Below, piece after piece: positions 19,719 through 29,212 of a stretch of DNA of 64,000 bases. Position 1 is the stretch's first letter. Each line of letters starts with the position of its first letter. Source of the stretch: Anthracocystis setariae (taxonomy: Eukaryota; Basidiomycota; Ustilaginomycetes; Ustilaginales; Ustilaginaceae). The DNA lies in the NCBI GenBank assembly GCA_928724745.1, contig CAKMXJ010000003.1, positions 1,178,001-1,242,000 on the forward strand, in the 5' to 3' direction. The translations under genes were made by a program, and so were the position numbers. The notes beneath the pieces are model-generated. The model was not told the DNA's origin, ran no database searches, and saw only the letters and a program-made list of their open reading frames with translations.

Positions 19719-20447
19719 TTAGAGTTCGTCCTTGCCCACCTTTTCACCCTCGGCATCGGCGGGGAGTTCGCCGGAATCCTTGACGATGACATCGTGTACT
19801 GGCTTATCACCATAACCCTTGGGCACGTTCTCGATGTACTTGACAATATCCATTCCCTCAAGAACTCGACCGAACACTGGATCGAACACATAATGAAATA
19901 TATTATCAGTATCTAGTGCCAAAGCTCTCATGTCATGACGGGGGTGGGGGGTGTACTTACCGACGTGTTTTCCGTCGAGCCAGGAAGTCTTGACGGTGCA
20001 GATGAAGAACTGGGCGCCGTTGGTGTTCCTGCCGGCATTGGCCATGGAGAGGACACCAGGACCGGTGTGTTTGAGGTTGAAGTTCTCATCGTCGAATTTA
20101 CCACCGTAGATGCTGTAGCCTCCACGACCGTCGCCGCGTTCAAAGTCGCCACCTTGGATCATGAAGTTGGAAATGACGCGGTGGAACTTGCTGCCCTTGT
20201 AGCCGAAGCCCTTTTCGCCAGTGGCGAGCGCGCGGAAGTTCTCAGCAGTCCGGGGAACGTCCTTGCCGTACAAGCCGAGAACGATACGTCCGACGTCCTT
20301 GCCATCGTGCGAAATGTCGAAATACACTTTGTCCGTCACCACCGGATCGGCAGCATCGGCAGAGATGGACAACGGCATCGTGACCAAAAGGATAGCCAGT
20401 GCGGCGAGGAGAGTGGTGAGCGTCGTCCAGCTGAGAATCGACCTCAT
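19719..20447 (-). CDS. ER cyclophilin (peptidyl-prolyl cis-trans isomerase B) ending in KDEL
   Basis: Two coding exons (19961-20447 and 19719-19876, reverse strand) give 214 residues: a hydrophobic signal sequence ([20 protein letters not shown]), a complete cyclophilin domain and the ER-retrieval signal KDEL. Active-site signatures are present: [15 protein letters not shown] (Arg and Phe of the catalytic site), [11 protein letters not shown] and [17 protein letters not shown]. The intron 19877-19960 is placed because splicing restores DGKHV-VFGRV, the family sequence. It starts GTAAGT, ends CCAG, and is 84 nt, a multiple of three with no stop, so an unspliced message would still be read through with 28 extra residues. 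Family role: folding of secretory proteins by proline isomerisation. A further exon downstream offers an alternative C-terminus. Confidence 0.95.
   Translation of the reverse strand: MRSILSWTTLTTLLAALAILLVTMPLSISADAADPVVTDKVYFDISHDGKDVGRIVLGLYGKDVPRTAENFRALATGEKGFGYKGSKFHRVISNFMIQGGDFERGDGRGGYSIYGGKFDDENFNLKHTGPGVLSMANAGRNTNGAQFFICTVKTSWLDGKHVGKYTPHPRHDMRALALDTDNIFHYVFDPVFGRVLEGMDIVKYIENVPKGYGDKPVHDVIVKDSGELPADAEGEKVGKDEL
19877..19960 (-). other. Cyclophilin intron 1 (84 nt)
   Basis: Donor GTAAGT directly follows the codons for DGKHV; the acceptor is ccag before TGTTCGG. The joined sequence reads [11 protein letters not shown] as in all cyclophilins. The intron keeps frame if retained. Confidence 0.93.
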
Positions 20448-20943
20448 CTTGGCGATATGTATGGAAGCGATGCGGGGATGATGGAACGGAAGGAGGTGGG
20501 TGGCAAGGCAAAGCGTTGGACGAGTGAAATGAAAAGATGAGGTGGATGCCACAAAGTGCACGGCTACCTCCAAGGTAGGCGCAGCACAGAGTGAGGTGGC
20601 AGCCCCGTGCGCGCAGCGCGCGTCCAATCATTTCAGAATTACTTATAGTAGTACAGTATTGTAGTCAAAGTGCAGCAGCTCGTTTGCGCTACAGCTGCAT
20701 TTCTTCCAACTCATGCACGTCTCGGCGACAACTCTCACTTTGCCGAGAGGTAGACTTGCTCACACCTCACACCGCCATTCCAACCAACCCTTTCTCGCCC
20801 GAGTATCGCTTATCAGCTACTGTCCAACTCTGCCCTCACCCTCCCTTGCAACTACTTTTCCCCCTCCTATCACGTCTCCACCCCTAGCCACAGACTCTGA
20901 ACGACCGCGTTGACAACGTACTCAACATGAAATGACTTCGCAT

Positions 20944-23862
20944 CTAGGGCGCAGGTGTATCGCTGTCGCTACTGCTCTCGTCTAGTCCCCTATCCTCGTT
21001 CCTATCCTCCACCTCCTCATCTTCATCGCCGAAAGCTTGACTGCGATCATCCCAACTATGCCTGCTACTCCCATGCAGCGTTCGCAGCCGGTGATGAACT
21101 CGACTTGAGCCAAAGCTTGTTCTGTGCACTCTGTGTCTTGCTCCCATGCTTTGTGTCGCTGACAAAAACGGAAGCTGCGACTGTTCGACCGTCCCTCCTT
21201 CCACTGCTTCTTCCTCCCCTCCCTGATGCGGGCTATGGCGATCCAGCCATTCCCTCACAGCCCTCGCATTCTCTCCATTCTCCTCTTGTGCTCGCGAAGT
21301 GGTAGCATGACTATCCATCAGGTAGCTCGAGTACGTAGGATACGGCTTGGGTCTCTGCCCCTGCGCCGCTTCGGGCGCCACCGGATCGTCAGGATGACCC
21401 ACGCTGTTCGGCGTCCCCACTGCTGAGTCCACCAGCCCCAGCGCGCTCCTCGTCGTCGATCCAGCCACCTTGGCCAATCCTGCGATCTGCTTGCTGCTGA
21501 AGAAATCATCGCCATCCGTATCCGAGTGGCCCGATGTTGCACTTCTCGGCCCGCCATACCCATGGCGCCCCTTCACCCTTTGACTCTCGCCGCTGGTCCT
21601 GGATCCATCCACCGATGGCAGTGCTCGAGGCAGATTCGCCAGCGGCGATTTCTCCGAAATGCCACCGCTAACTGCGCGACTTGCACGTCGGCACGCCTTC
21701 CTACCCTGCTCAATGGCGCGCTCCAATCTCACCCTATTCTCGATCATGTGCAGCTTGGGAAACGTGACACTCTGCCCCACCTTGATCATCCTCGCCAACT
21801 CCTTCCTGTCCGGATCCGAGAGGATCCTCACCCAGTCCCAAGCCCTCGTCTTGGGCAAGATGGTCACCGCGCCTCCAAATCGCTGGAGGAACACACTGCT
21901 CCAATCCTGCCCCAGGATAGCCGGGAGCAGATCGAGATCGCGCAGGATCTTGAAATTCATCGACAAGTTGAGCTTCAAAATGCGTTCCGACGCCGAGAGG
22001 ATGAAGCCACCACGCCAGCCTTTGCCCTTGCGGTGGGCGGTAGGGCGACCGGGCGAACCCTTGGAGCCAAAGTGGAAGAGGTGGACGTGCGGGTTGACCT
22101 GCGAAACGATGGGATAGTTGACGTTGAAGAGCGCGTGCAGGTCTTGCAGAGGGATGTCGACGCGAAGACTGCCGTCTTTGAAGCGATGGCCCCAGTTCCA
22201 AGGCACAATCTTGCCAGTCCCCTTCTGCTTCTGCATGAGGCACACCGGGTTCAGGATCCCTGGAACCGCAGCAGAGGCGAGCAGACTCGACCAAATCACG
22301 CAGTCCGGCGCCGTCACGTAATTGAGCAGCTTGACGGGCGAGTGGCGATCAGCGGGGATCACCGAGATGCAAAGCACTTTGCCGGTGCGTTCGTAGGCTT
22401 CTTTGAACGTCATGCTGCCCATGGTGAAGAAACTGGCTTTCTCGGCCCACTTGAGCGTGTCGAAGCGTGCGCCCGTGTTCCAGGCTCGACGCATCCACAC
22501 CGAGAAGGGTTCTTCGCAGGCGGTGATGCGATCGGCGATGGCGGGGATGAGCATCTCCCTCAATTCGGCATCTGTTCTCGTGCACGTCAAGGCGGCGATC
22601 AGACCACCTGCTGAGGTTCCGGTCACGACTTTCGGCAACAGGTTGGCATCGAGCAACGCCCTAACGACTCCGATGTGATAGTATCCGAAGCTAGCGCCGC
22701 CGGAAAGACACAGTGCACTTCGACCCAGGTTCTTGCTGACGGTGCGGTAGAAGCTCCTCTTGGTATCGAGGCTCACCTTGTCCGTGTTCTCAATGTACGC
22801 CAAGGCGGTCTCGATCTCGGCCAAGTAGCTTTCCACAAGATATTTGGTGCCAAAGTAAGTCTCCGAGTAGAGACGGAAGTTTTCCGTACCGGCAAAGTTG
22901 TTCCTCAGACAGAGATCCAAGACGCCCAGCAAGTTCTCTGCATCGTCCTTCTCTCGAAAGTTTTTGAGGCTGCTCTTGACCTTTTTGACCAAGATCCAAT
23001 CGTAGAAGCCACTTCCGTCCTCCATCTTCCACTTCTCGTAGCCGAGGAAGTCGTCCTGTTGCAAGGCAGCTTCTTTCCATTCGGTGTATGTCTGAGCACT
23101 GCGCATACGCTTGCGCAGCTGTCCCTTCTTACCCCTCCACGCTATCGAGTATTCGATGACGTTGACGAGCTGGCGTACCAGGACGTAGAGGAGAAATTCA
23201 AGCGAGATGACGAGGAAGATGCCGATCAGTAGTGGCCAGCGAAGCGTGTGGTAGACGAAGCCTTCGCGAGTACCGGAATCGACGATGCTGCCTTTCTTCT
23301 TGGACTTGCGCGAGACTTTTTCGTTGATCGGAGCAAAGTCGGACGCTGCAGCGATACGGCCCACTCTGCGAGGATTGGATGCGCGGGTACCTGAGGGTTG
23401 GGCCATGGTAGGCGACTTTGGTTGCGATACGATTGGATCGTGGCTGCTTTCGTTGGGAGACTTTGCTGCATCTCCAAATCCAAAGATGCTCCATGAGGAC
23501 GAGCCGGTGAATTGGGAGGAAGGGACGGGGTTGTACTCTTGCTGACCAAGGTCCTGAGCCAAAGCTTCACGAAAAGCATCAATGTGTTCTGGTACGACGT
23601 AGTCTTCTGTGAGGAGCGGGACGAGTTCTTCTTCGGGTGAGCGAGGGAAGAGGGTAGGTGATAGAAAGTTGCCTAGACTACGGCGACGTTTGGAGGTGGA
23701 CTTGACGCTGGCCTTGTCGGACATGGAGGCTTTGGTGGTGTCTGCGTGTGCTGAATGCCTTCGAGGAGTGGAAGTGGACGCCAAGGCCTCTGCTACAGGG
23801 TTGTCTGCGCCAGTGAGCGATACCGGATTCGGCTGCTGACGACGCTTGAAGATGGAAGCCAT
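20944..23862 (-). CDS. Patatin-domain triacylglycerol lipase (TGL3/4/5-like)
   Basis: The 972-residue protein is a lipid-droplet-type lipase that hydrolyses stored triacylglycerol and may also act on lysophospholipids. A membrane segment lies near residue 215 (LLIGIFLVISLEFLLYVLVR). It is followed by the DUF3336 region typical of the TGL family (DDFLGYEKWKMEDGSGFYDW) and the patatin domain with an oxyanion loop (LSGGASFGYYHIGVVRALLD), the nucleophile elbow GTSAGG (Ser about 417) and the catalytic dyad Asp in FKDGSLRVDIP (about 562). The C-terminal 250 residues are disordered and Ser/Arg-rich, as in yeast Tgl4, where phosphorylation controls activity. The start at 23862 (MASIFKRRQQPNP) is preferred over an upstream ATG that would translate a CTG/TTG microsatellite. 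It is divergent from EFG1 across 630 bases. Confidence 0.93.
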   Translation of the reverse strand: MASIFKRRQQPNPVSLTGADNPVAEALASTSTPRRHSAHADTTKASMSDKASVKSTSKRRRSLGNFLSPTLFPRSPEEELVPLLTEDYVVPEHIDAFREALAQDLGQQEYNPVPSSQFTGSSSWSIFGFGDAAKSPNESSHDPIVSQPKSPTMAQPSGTRASNPRRVGRIAAASDFAPINEKVSRKSKKKGSIVDSGTREGFVYHTLRWPLLIGIFLVISLEFLLYVLVRQLVNVIEYSIAWRGKKGQLRKRMRSAQTYTEWKEAALQQDDFLGYEKWKMEDGSGFYDWILVKKVKSSLKNFREKDDAENLLGVLDLCLRNNFAGTENFRLYSETYFGTKYLVESYLAEIETALAYIENTDKVSLDTKRSFYRTVSKNLGRSALCLSGGASFGYYHIGVVRALLDANLLPKVVTGTSAGGLIAALTCTRTDAELREMLIPAIADRITACEEPFSVWMRRAWNTGARFDTLKWAEKASFFTMGSMTFKEAYERTGKVLCISVIPADRHSPVKLLNYVTAPDCVIWSSLLASAAVPGILNPVCLMQKQKGTGKIVPWNWGHRFKDGSLRVDIPLQDLHALFNVNYPIVSQVNPHVHLFHFGSKGSPGRPTAHRKGKGWRGGFILSASERILKLNLSMNFKILRDLDLLPAILGQDWSSVFLQRFGGAVTILPKTRAWDWVRILSDPDRKELARMIKVGQSVTFPKLHMIENRVRLERAIEQGRKACRRASRAVSGGISEKSPLANLPRALPSVDGSRTSGESQRVKGRHGYGGPRSATSGHSDTDGDDFFSSKQIAGLAKVAGSTTRSALGLVDSAVGTPNSVGHPDDPVAPEAAQGQRPKPYPTYSSYLMDSHATTSRAQEENGENARAVREWLDRHSPHQGGEEEAVEGGTVEQSQLPFLSATQSMGARHRVHRTSFGSSRVHHRLRTLHGSSRHSWDDRSQAFGDEDEEVEDRNEDRGLDESSSDSDTPAP

Positions 23863-24119
23863 GATGAACGCTGAACTTGGCTGATGTGCTGTGGGTTCTA
23901 CTTGGTGTACGTCGTTGCTGGCGAGGGTTCCTGAGAAAGCATCAGCTTGACTCGGTTCAATTGAGATGTAGTGGGATGTGCGCTGTGCTGGGGAGGGTAG
24001 TAGGAGGAAGGATGATGTGGTTGTGTCGAAAGAAAGTGCCGTCAGAGTGAACCATGTCGTACTCGGAAGCAGAACAGAATAAGCGGGCGAGCCAACCCCA
24101 ACAAAAGTAAGCGTGCTGC

Positions 24120-24150
<31 letters not shown>

Positions 24151-24492
24151 ACTCAGCCTCGCTAGTGCTGTGTGACAGACAGAAAGGGTTCGTGCATCTC
24201 TCATGCGTCATAGCCGGCTCCCATCTGGGTTTCACGCTGTGCTGCCTTTGCTTGTGCACCAGCCAATTCCATCCATATCCGCAAAAATTGAATTTTATTA
24301 AAAAAAATGGTGTTAGTTTCTCCACTTCGGAATTGATTTTGTTTTTGGATGGATGATGCATGTTAGTCTGTTGGAATTTTGGCCAAAAAGAGTGTCGGTT
24401 TTTATTTTTTTTATTTAAATCTTTCTCCAGGACCCTGGCAACCCTTTCCTCTTGCTACCTCGTTCTCCTACACAGTCACATCTCTCGCCATC
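23863..24492. promoter_or_regulatory. Divergent promoter region of the lipase and EFG1 genes
   Basis: The 630 bases between the two start codons contain a CTG/TTG microsatellite at about 24114-24150 and short A- and T-runs near 24299-24306 and 24399-24420. No other gene is supported. The reverse-strand frame of the lipase is open through part of it, but the translation is a Ser/Asn repeat. Confidence 0.55.
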
Positions 24493-25413
24493 ATGCCCAA
24501 GGACACCAAAGCCAAGGTCGCAGTACACGATTCTGCCGACTCCAAGCCTTCCAAGCCGTACAACAAACGATCTCCTGCTTCCGGATCCAAGTCCACACCA
24601 AACAAAAAACCAAAGTACGAGAAACCACAGTCATCTTCGGGCCTGCCAGGCGCATCCAAAATCAAAGCATCCATCCGACAAACCAAACGTCTACTTTCCA
24701 AACCCAACCTCGCTCCTGGCACAAAGATCGAAGCCGAACGTCGTCTCAAATCGCTCGAAGCTGATTTGGAGCTCGCTTCTCGTAAGCAGGTCGAGAAGTC
24801 GCGCGCCGGGCGTTACCATGGCATCAGGTTTGTCGAAAGGCAGAAACTCGTCAGGCGAATCGCGAGGTGCAAGCGCAACTTGACCAAGCTGAATACATCG
24901 ACCGAGCAGCCTGATTCCGAGGAGGATTCGGATGCGGAAGATCAGGCCAGAGTGAAGAAGGCCACTTTGAAAATGGGCAAGGAGGAGCTAGAGGCAATGT
25001 TGGGCGAGCTCAGAGAGTTGTTACATTATGTAGTGCAGTATCCGGCAGGCTTGCGGTATGTGGCCCTGTTCCCTCATGCTGACGAGCGACCAATTCCTCC
25101 GGATGCCAAGGAAAAGGACAAGAGCAGGCAGAAGGCGTTCGAGCATCTCAAAAGCGTCAGCAACGCCATCCAGCAAGGAACGCTCAGCAAAGAGCCAGAG
25201 GTGGAGTTGAGTAGTAAGGATAGACCAAGGACCAAGCTAGCAAGCAGCAGTAGCAATCTCAACACGCTCACCGCACAGGCGAGAGGCAAGAAGGAAAAGT
25301 CGAACAACAAAGACAAGTCGAAGCGCAAGCATCAACACAGCACCGACGACGACGAGGTGCAGGGTGTCAAGGGAGATGATTTCTTCGCTCAGGATTCCGA
25401 CGATCAGGAGTAG
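24493..25413 (+). CDS. EFG1: rRNA-processing protein EFG1
   Basis: A 306-residue, highly charged nucleolar protein of the Efg1 family, needed in yeast for early 18S rRNA maturation in the small-subunit processome. The conserved block runs from about residue 57 to 140: KIKASIRQTKRLLSKPNL, an extended coiled-coil of Lys/Arg/Glu (AERRLKSLEADLELA) and the signature RYHGIRFVERQKLVRRI. The C-terminal half is a low-complexity Lys/Ser/Asp tail. The start at 24493 follows the sequence atc ATG CCC and begins just before the basic N-terminus; the frame is open for 38 more codons upstream, but these look like leader. It is convergent with the 6-phosphofructo-2-kinase gene, 157 bases apart. Confidence 0.88.
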   Translation: MPKDTKAKVAVHDSADSKPSKPYNKRSPASGSKSTPNKKPKYEKPQSSSGLPGASKIKASIRQTKRLLSKPNLAPGTKIEAERRLKSLEADLELASRKQVEKSRAGRYHGIRFVERQKLVRRIARCKRNLTKLNTSTEQPDSEEDSDAEDQARVKKATLKMGKEELEAMLGELRELLHYVVQYPAGLRYVALFPHADERPIPPDAKEKDKSRQKAFEHLKSVSNAIQQGTLSKEPEVELSSKDRPRTKLASSSSNLNTLTAQARGKKEKSNNKDKSKRKHQHSTDDDEVQGVKGDDFFAQDSDDQE

Positions 25414-25570
25414 ACCTCCTGTCGCACACAGCATGATCCCCTCCATCCACATCAATCATACCACCTACACACACAACACACAAATCCTGGATACAGCCTC
25501 CTGCTGTTACAAACCCATCGTGATATACTTGAGAAAAACATGACTTGACAAAGAGGGGTGGGTGGGTTTT

Positions 25571-27277
25571 TTAGAGATTTGGCTTTTCGACGGCCTCTTT
25601 GATCTGGTTTTCACGCAACTGTGCTTCCAACTGCCGGATGGCCTCTCTATCGGCTCGGATGCCTTCGGGGCTTCTGCCTGAGCTGTTCCTTCTCTTTGCC
25701 CACTGCAGGCGTGGTGGGGTGAGTTTTTCGGCGCGACTCCTGTCCGCTTGCGCCGCTGTGGATGATGAATCGGGCTCACTGGTGAGAACGAGGTCATTAA
25801 TGTGAACCATATCCTTGTTGGCCACACCACCAGCGTCACCGTCAACCTCGATATCGTCAAAAACAGCATCCCTCTCCTTCCTCCTCTGCACAGGATCCCA
25901 GAACTCATGCACCTCGGTCTTGACGCCATACGCCTGGGGCAAGATCTCGATCAATTGACCCTCGCGTACTTGGATGCTCGGGATCTCATGCGGCTGGAGT
26001 CCCTGCAGATATGCAATCAGACACCGCAGCACCGACGATTGGCCGATGATCAGCACGTCATTCCTGGTTCGCTCGAGTTCAAAGATGATGGGTTCCAAGC
26101 GCACCGAGAGGTCGTGGTACGATTCGGCACGTGGGAAGCGATGCGAGTACGGTTCGCGTAGTTTGCGTTCGTATTCGTCCGGAAAGCGACGCTTGACTTG
26201 CTCAACCGTCATACCATCCACCACGCCCGGGTTCATCTCGCTCAGCTGGCTGCGCTCAATCACCTTGTATCCCGCTTCGGCCAAGGGGTACGCCGTGTGC
26301 GAAGATCGACGACGTTGCGAAGTCCACACTTCGAAAGCCTTGCTGTCTTGCTCCATGAACTCGTCCTTTGTCTTTGCCGACGCCTTGGCATCCGGACTCG
26401 CGGCGGCGGCGGAGGAGGAGGAGGAGGAGATAGAGGGAATGGATGGAAGGCCAGCTTTCTTGCGCCTCAGGTTGACCATAAAGTGCGCGAGTTCGTCGGC
26501 ATAGTCCCAGCCAAGCGAGGAAAGATCGGCATCGGCTTTGTACAGATGCTCGATCAGCGCTTCTCCGGCGCGGACAAGATAGATGGTTCGGTGCCGATTG
26601 TGAATGTTCATCAAGAAGAACACGATTCGTGATTGGAGGTAGCCTTGGATGTTGTTGACCACCACCTGTTCTCCGACGTTGATGAGCTTGATGTACGGGA
26701 AGCTTGGGTTTTCGATGGGCTCGTAGGTTTTTTCGTGACCTGCGATTCGCTTGTAATAGTTCTGCACCGCCTGTTCTGGATCCCAATTGACGTAATCTGG
26801 ACTGGACAGCTTGACGCTTCTGACATTGGCCTCGACCACTTTGGGATCAGTACAGATGCTTTCCATAAACATGACGTGCACTCCGAGCTTTCCATATTTC
26901 TCACGAATCGCGTACCTTCTCGCCTGCACCGAGTTGTTGGCATCGTAGATCACCACTTGACCGCCCTGGTTGAAGAAAAAGTCGATGACGGTCTCGTCAA
27001 AGTCGTCGAGGATGCTTTTACGCAGTGCTTCAGTTTGTTGGGACTTGGGTCCTGTGGAAAAGTAGTCGGAGGGGATCTTGTCTGCACCACCAAGGACCTT
27101 TCGTCGATGATCGCCAAGGGAGAAGACGCCGGACTTGACACCAAGCCACGTGAGATACCTCTCGATGGCATGCGAAAGATGTGTCTTGCCACGGGCAGGA
27201 AGGCCTACGGTGGCGATCAGGATTTTGCCCGCGTGGAAGAGTTGACCGGAAGCGGTGGTGTAAAGTGGAGCCGCCAT
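25571..27277 (-). CDS. PFK26: 6-phosphofructo-2-kinase with inactivated bisphosphatase domain
   Basis: The 568-residue protein has the PFKFB architecture and would make fructose-2,6-bisphosphate, the activator of glycolysis. The kinase half shows a P-loop (GLPARGKT, residues 25-32), FSLGDHRRKVLGG, YDANNSVQARR and FMESICTDP. In the phosphoglycerate-mutase-like half the phospho-accepting histidine of the RHGE motif is replaced: LVRAGEALIEH, Ala at about 237. The second catalytic histidine (CHQ in active enzymes) reads GQSSVLRC, with Gln at about 413. Both catalytic histidines are therefore missing, so it should act as a kinase only, like yeast Pfk26. A low-complexity Ser/Ala insertion follows residue 280. 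The start at 27277 is chosen over an upstream in-frame ATG (27379) that would add 34 residues including a long poly-His run. Confidence 0.93.
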   Translation of the reverse strand: MAAPLYTTASGQLFHAGKILIATVGLPARGKTHLSHAIERYLTWLGVKSGVFSLGDHRRKVLGGADKIPSDYFSTGPKSQQTEALRKSILDDFDETVIDFFFNQGGQVVIYDANNSVQARRYAIREKYGKLGVHVMFMESICTDPKVVEANVRSVKLSSPDYVNWDPEQAVQNYYKRIAGHEKTYEPIENPSFPYIKLINVGEQVVVNNIQGYLQSRIVFFLMNIHNRHRTIYLVRAGEALIEHLYKADADLSSLGWDYADELAHFMVNLRRKKAGLPSIPSISSSSSSAAAASPDAKASAKTKDEFMEQDSKAFEVWTSQRRRSSHTAYPLAEAGYKVIERSQLSEMNPGVVDGMTVEQVKRRFPDEYERKLREPYSHRFPRAESYHDLSVRLEPIIFELERTRNDVLIIGQSSVLRCLIAYLQGLQPHEIPSIQVREGQLIEILPQAYGVKTEVHEFWDPVQRRKERDAVFDDIEVDGDAGGVANKDMVHINDLVLTSEPDSSSTAAQADRSRAEKLTPPRLQWAKRRNSSGRSPEGIRADREAIRQLEAQLRENQIKEAVEKPNL

Positions 27278-27314
27278 TTCCGAAACAAGAATAGTACGAC
27301 GAGAACGGCGATGG

Positions 27315-27315
<1 letters not shown>

Positions 27316-27346
<31 letters not shown>
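27316..27346. repeat. (GAT)n microsatellite in the PFK26 leader
   Basis: About ten GAT units lie 40 bases upstream of the kinase start. On the gene strand they read CAT and would encode a run of histidines if translation began at the upstream ATG at 27379. Confidence 0.85.
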
Positions 27347-27347
<1 letters not shown>

Positions 27348-27785
27348 GATGGAACCAACCATGCGATATCAGATTGCAAAGGATCAAAGGCGCACAGACT
27401 CGGTGCGAGTGTGGAGGCCGAGTTTTGCTAGTGTACCCAAAGGCTGCATGCGAAATTATTGCACCATGCGCGGGCGCGGCTGTCGTCGGCCCTATTTATA
27501 TTATATGATTGTAATTGATATTCTCATGGAGCCTCTGTGACCATTCAGTACTCTGTCGAAAGCAACAAAGTTGGTACAGGTGTGGATTGATTTCGCCTGT
27601 GATCATTGAGATAGCTTGACACATTACCAAGCTTGCAGATGCGTTCCATTGAAGTTGAATTGCCGATGCATGCGAAACGAGGCTATGTGGTACAGAGTGG
27701 CAAGGGAGACGGTTGACAGCGATGGTAAAAAGATACGATCAAGTATAGTATGGTTAAGCAAGGGTATATTGTGGAACTGAAAAGG

Positions 27786-28280
27786 CTAGTGGTAGTGACC
27801 GCTCAATCGTGAAGTGAGGGCGATCAACTTTCGATTATCGGCTGCCCTGGCTTGAATGTAGCCGTTCAACACATGATAGGAGCGATCGCTTGTGTAGCTC
27901 TCGAGCCACTTGCCGTTTCCATATAGCTCGAGGGATGGATAGGAGTCGATGTTCTGACGAGAGCAAAGATCGGCTTGAGCGATGCAGTTGACACGAGCGA
28001 TGTGGAAGTCGGAAGAGTCCTCGAGATGACGATTGGATTCGGCAAGGTCGTGCCAGGTAGGTGCAAATTTTTTACAGTGACCGCAGTAGGGGGAAAAGAA
28101 TTCGACAAACCACATGCCTGTATCTGTGGCGGTAGTAAAGTTGGCCTGTGTCAATGCTGTGATGGAGGGATCGTAGGCGGGAAGAGGGCCAGCACGGGCG
28201 GAGGACGTGGTGGAGGAGGAGGAGGCGATAACGAGGAGAAGCGCCATGATGGCGCCGATGCAGTGCAGAGTGAGAGGCAT
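27786..28280 (-). CDS. Single-domain PDI-like thioredoxin protein of the secretory pathway
   Basis: A 164-residue protein with an N-terminal hydrophobic signal (CIGAIMALLLVIASSSS) and one thioredoxin-fold domain. The active site is FVEFFSPYCGHCKKFAPTW, with Cys66 and Cys69 in the CGHC form typical of oxidising protein disulfide isomerases; a second Cys pair (VNCIAQADLC) matches PDI a-domains, and the cis-proline is in DSYPSLELYGNG. It would promote disulfide formation in ER clients. It lacks the second catalytic domain of full PDIs and has no visible HDEL/KDEL (it ends SGHYH), so it may be secreted or held by partners. It resembles the first domain of Mpd1/Erp38-type proteins. It is single-exon and lies on the same strand as the kinase, 508 bases upstream. 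Confidence 0.87.
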   Translation of the reverse strand: MPLTLHCIGAIMALLLVIASSSSTTSSARAGPLPAYDPSITALTQANFTTATDTGMWFVEFFSPYCGHCKKFAPTWHDLAESNRHLEDSSDFHIARVNCIAQADLCSRQNIDSYPSLELYGNGKWLESYTSDRSYHVLNGYIQARAADNRKLIALTSRLSGHYH

Positions 28281-28893
28281 TTTGATTAAGGCGAGGTGTG
28301 AGGATGGCCGTAGGGGAGGAATGGGGTCAGCGGGAACGGACGAGCCGTGTTGCTAGATTCTAGGTTTGGAGAAGGCAAGGTGCTGTGCGGTGGCCGGGCA
28401 AGTGGTGGTGGGTGTATCACTTGGCAATGTCGATCAGGTGTAGGCAGGAAGAATGCCGGTTTGGTAGCTCAGCTGTTGGCTTGAGTGATGAAAGGGGCGT
28501 AAGATAAAGAGCAGATAGTGAGATGATTGGCTTGATAGTTGCTGGCTGATGGGATTTCGCCGAGGTAGATGAAAGGCGGATTAAGCGATGATGGTAGCGA
28601 TGCAGATGGAAGCAGCGAAACAAAAAAGATGGGTGCCAAAGTCGTATGGACCAGATATGCATCGAGTGCTTGCCAAAAGGATTAGGATGAAGGAGGTAAC
28701 AAGAAAGAAACCGATTCTTATGCTGGCTGCTTGGCGCCATGTCAGATGCAGCACAGCCGAGTTGGACACCTCAACAGTAGTTGTCGTTTCGTTGTAGTCA
28801 GAGTAGTGTGTTCGATATGCAAAAAAGCCGAATTCAATTCCAGATTTTACAGCCCCTTTCTTGGCTGCCACCTAAGAAAATAATAGCACATCA

Positions 28894-28924
<31 letters not shown>

Positions 28925-28938
28925 CTCTCTCTCTCTCT
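28894..28938. repeat. (CA)n(CT)n compound microsatellite
   Basis: About fourteen CA units pass directly into about nine CT units without interruption. Confidence 0.9.
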
Positions 28939-29212
28939 GCTGAGAAGCTATGCGATTTTGGACAGCCGTTTTAAAGTGTAAGGTCTCTATCGACAACAAG
29001 AAAAAGCCCCAAAACATGGATCTCGGAGATTCCGAATGGCAAAATAAAAAAAGCAAGGAAAGGAAAGAAAGAGGAACGAGTTTAGTGCAAGCTGCAAGCT
29101 CATCACTGTGACTGGATGGCTCTCGCAAGCCGAACAAAGGGCACATTTACTCAACTCAGCCATCCAAGCGCAGCCAAGCCACAAGCGACGCTCATGCCAA
29201 ATGCATACACAC

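Noticed and set aside
28581..28871. 96-codon reverse frame with two hydrophobic stretches
   Set aside because: No recognisable family, and located in repeat-rich promoter DNA; chance hydrophobic frames are common.
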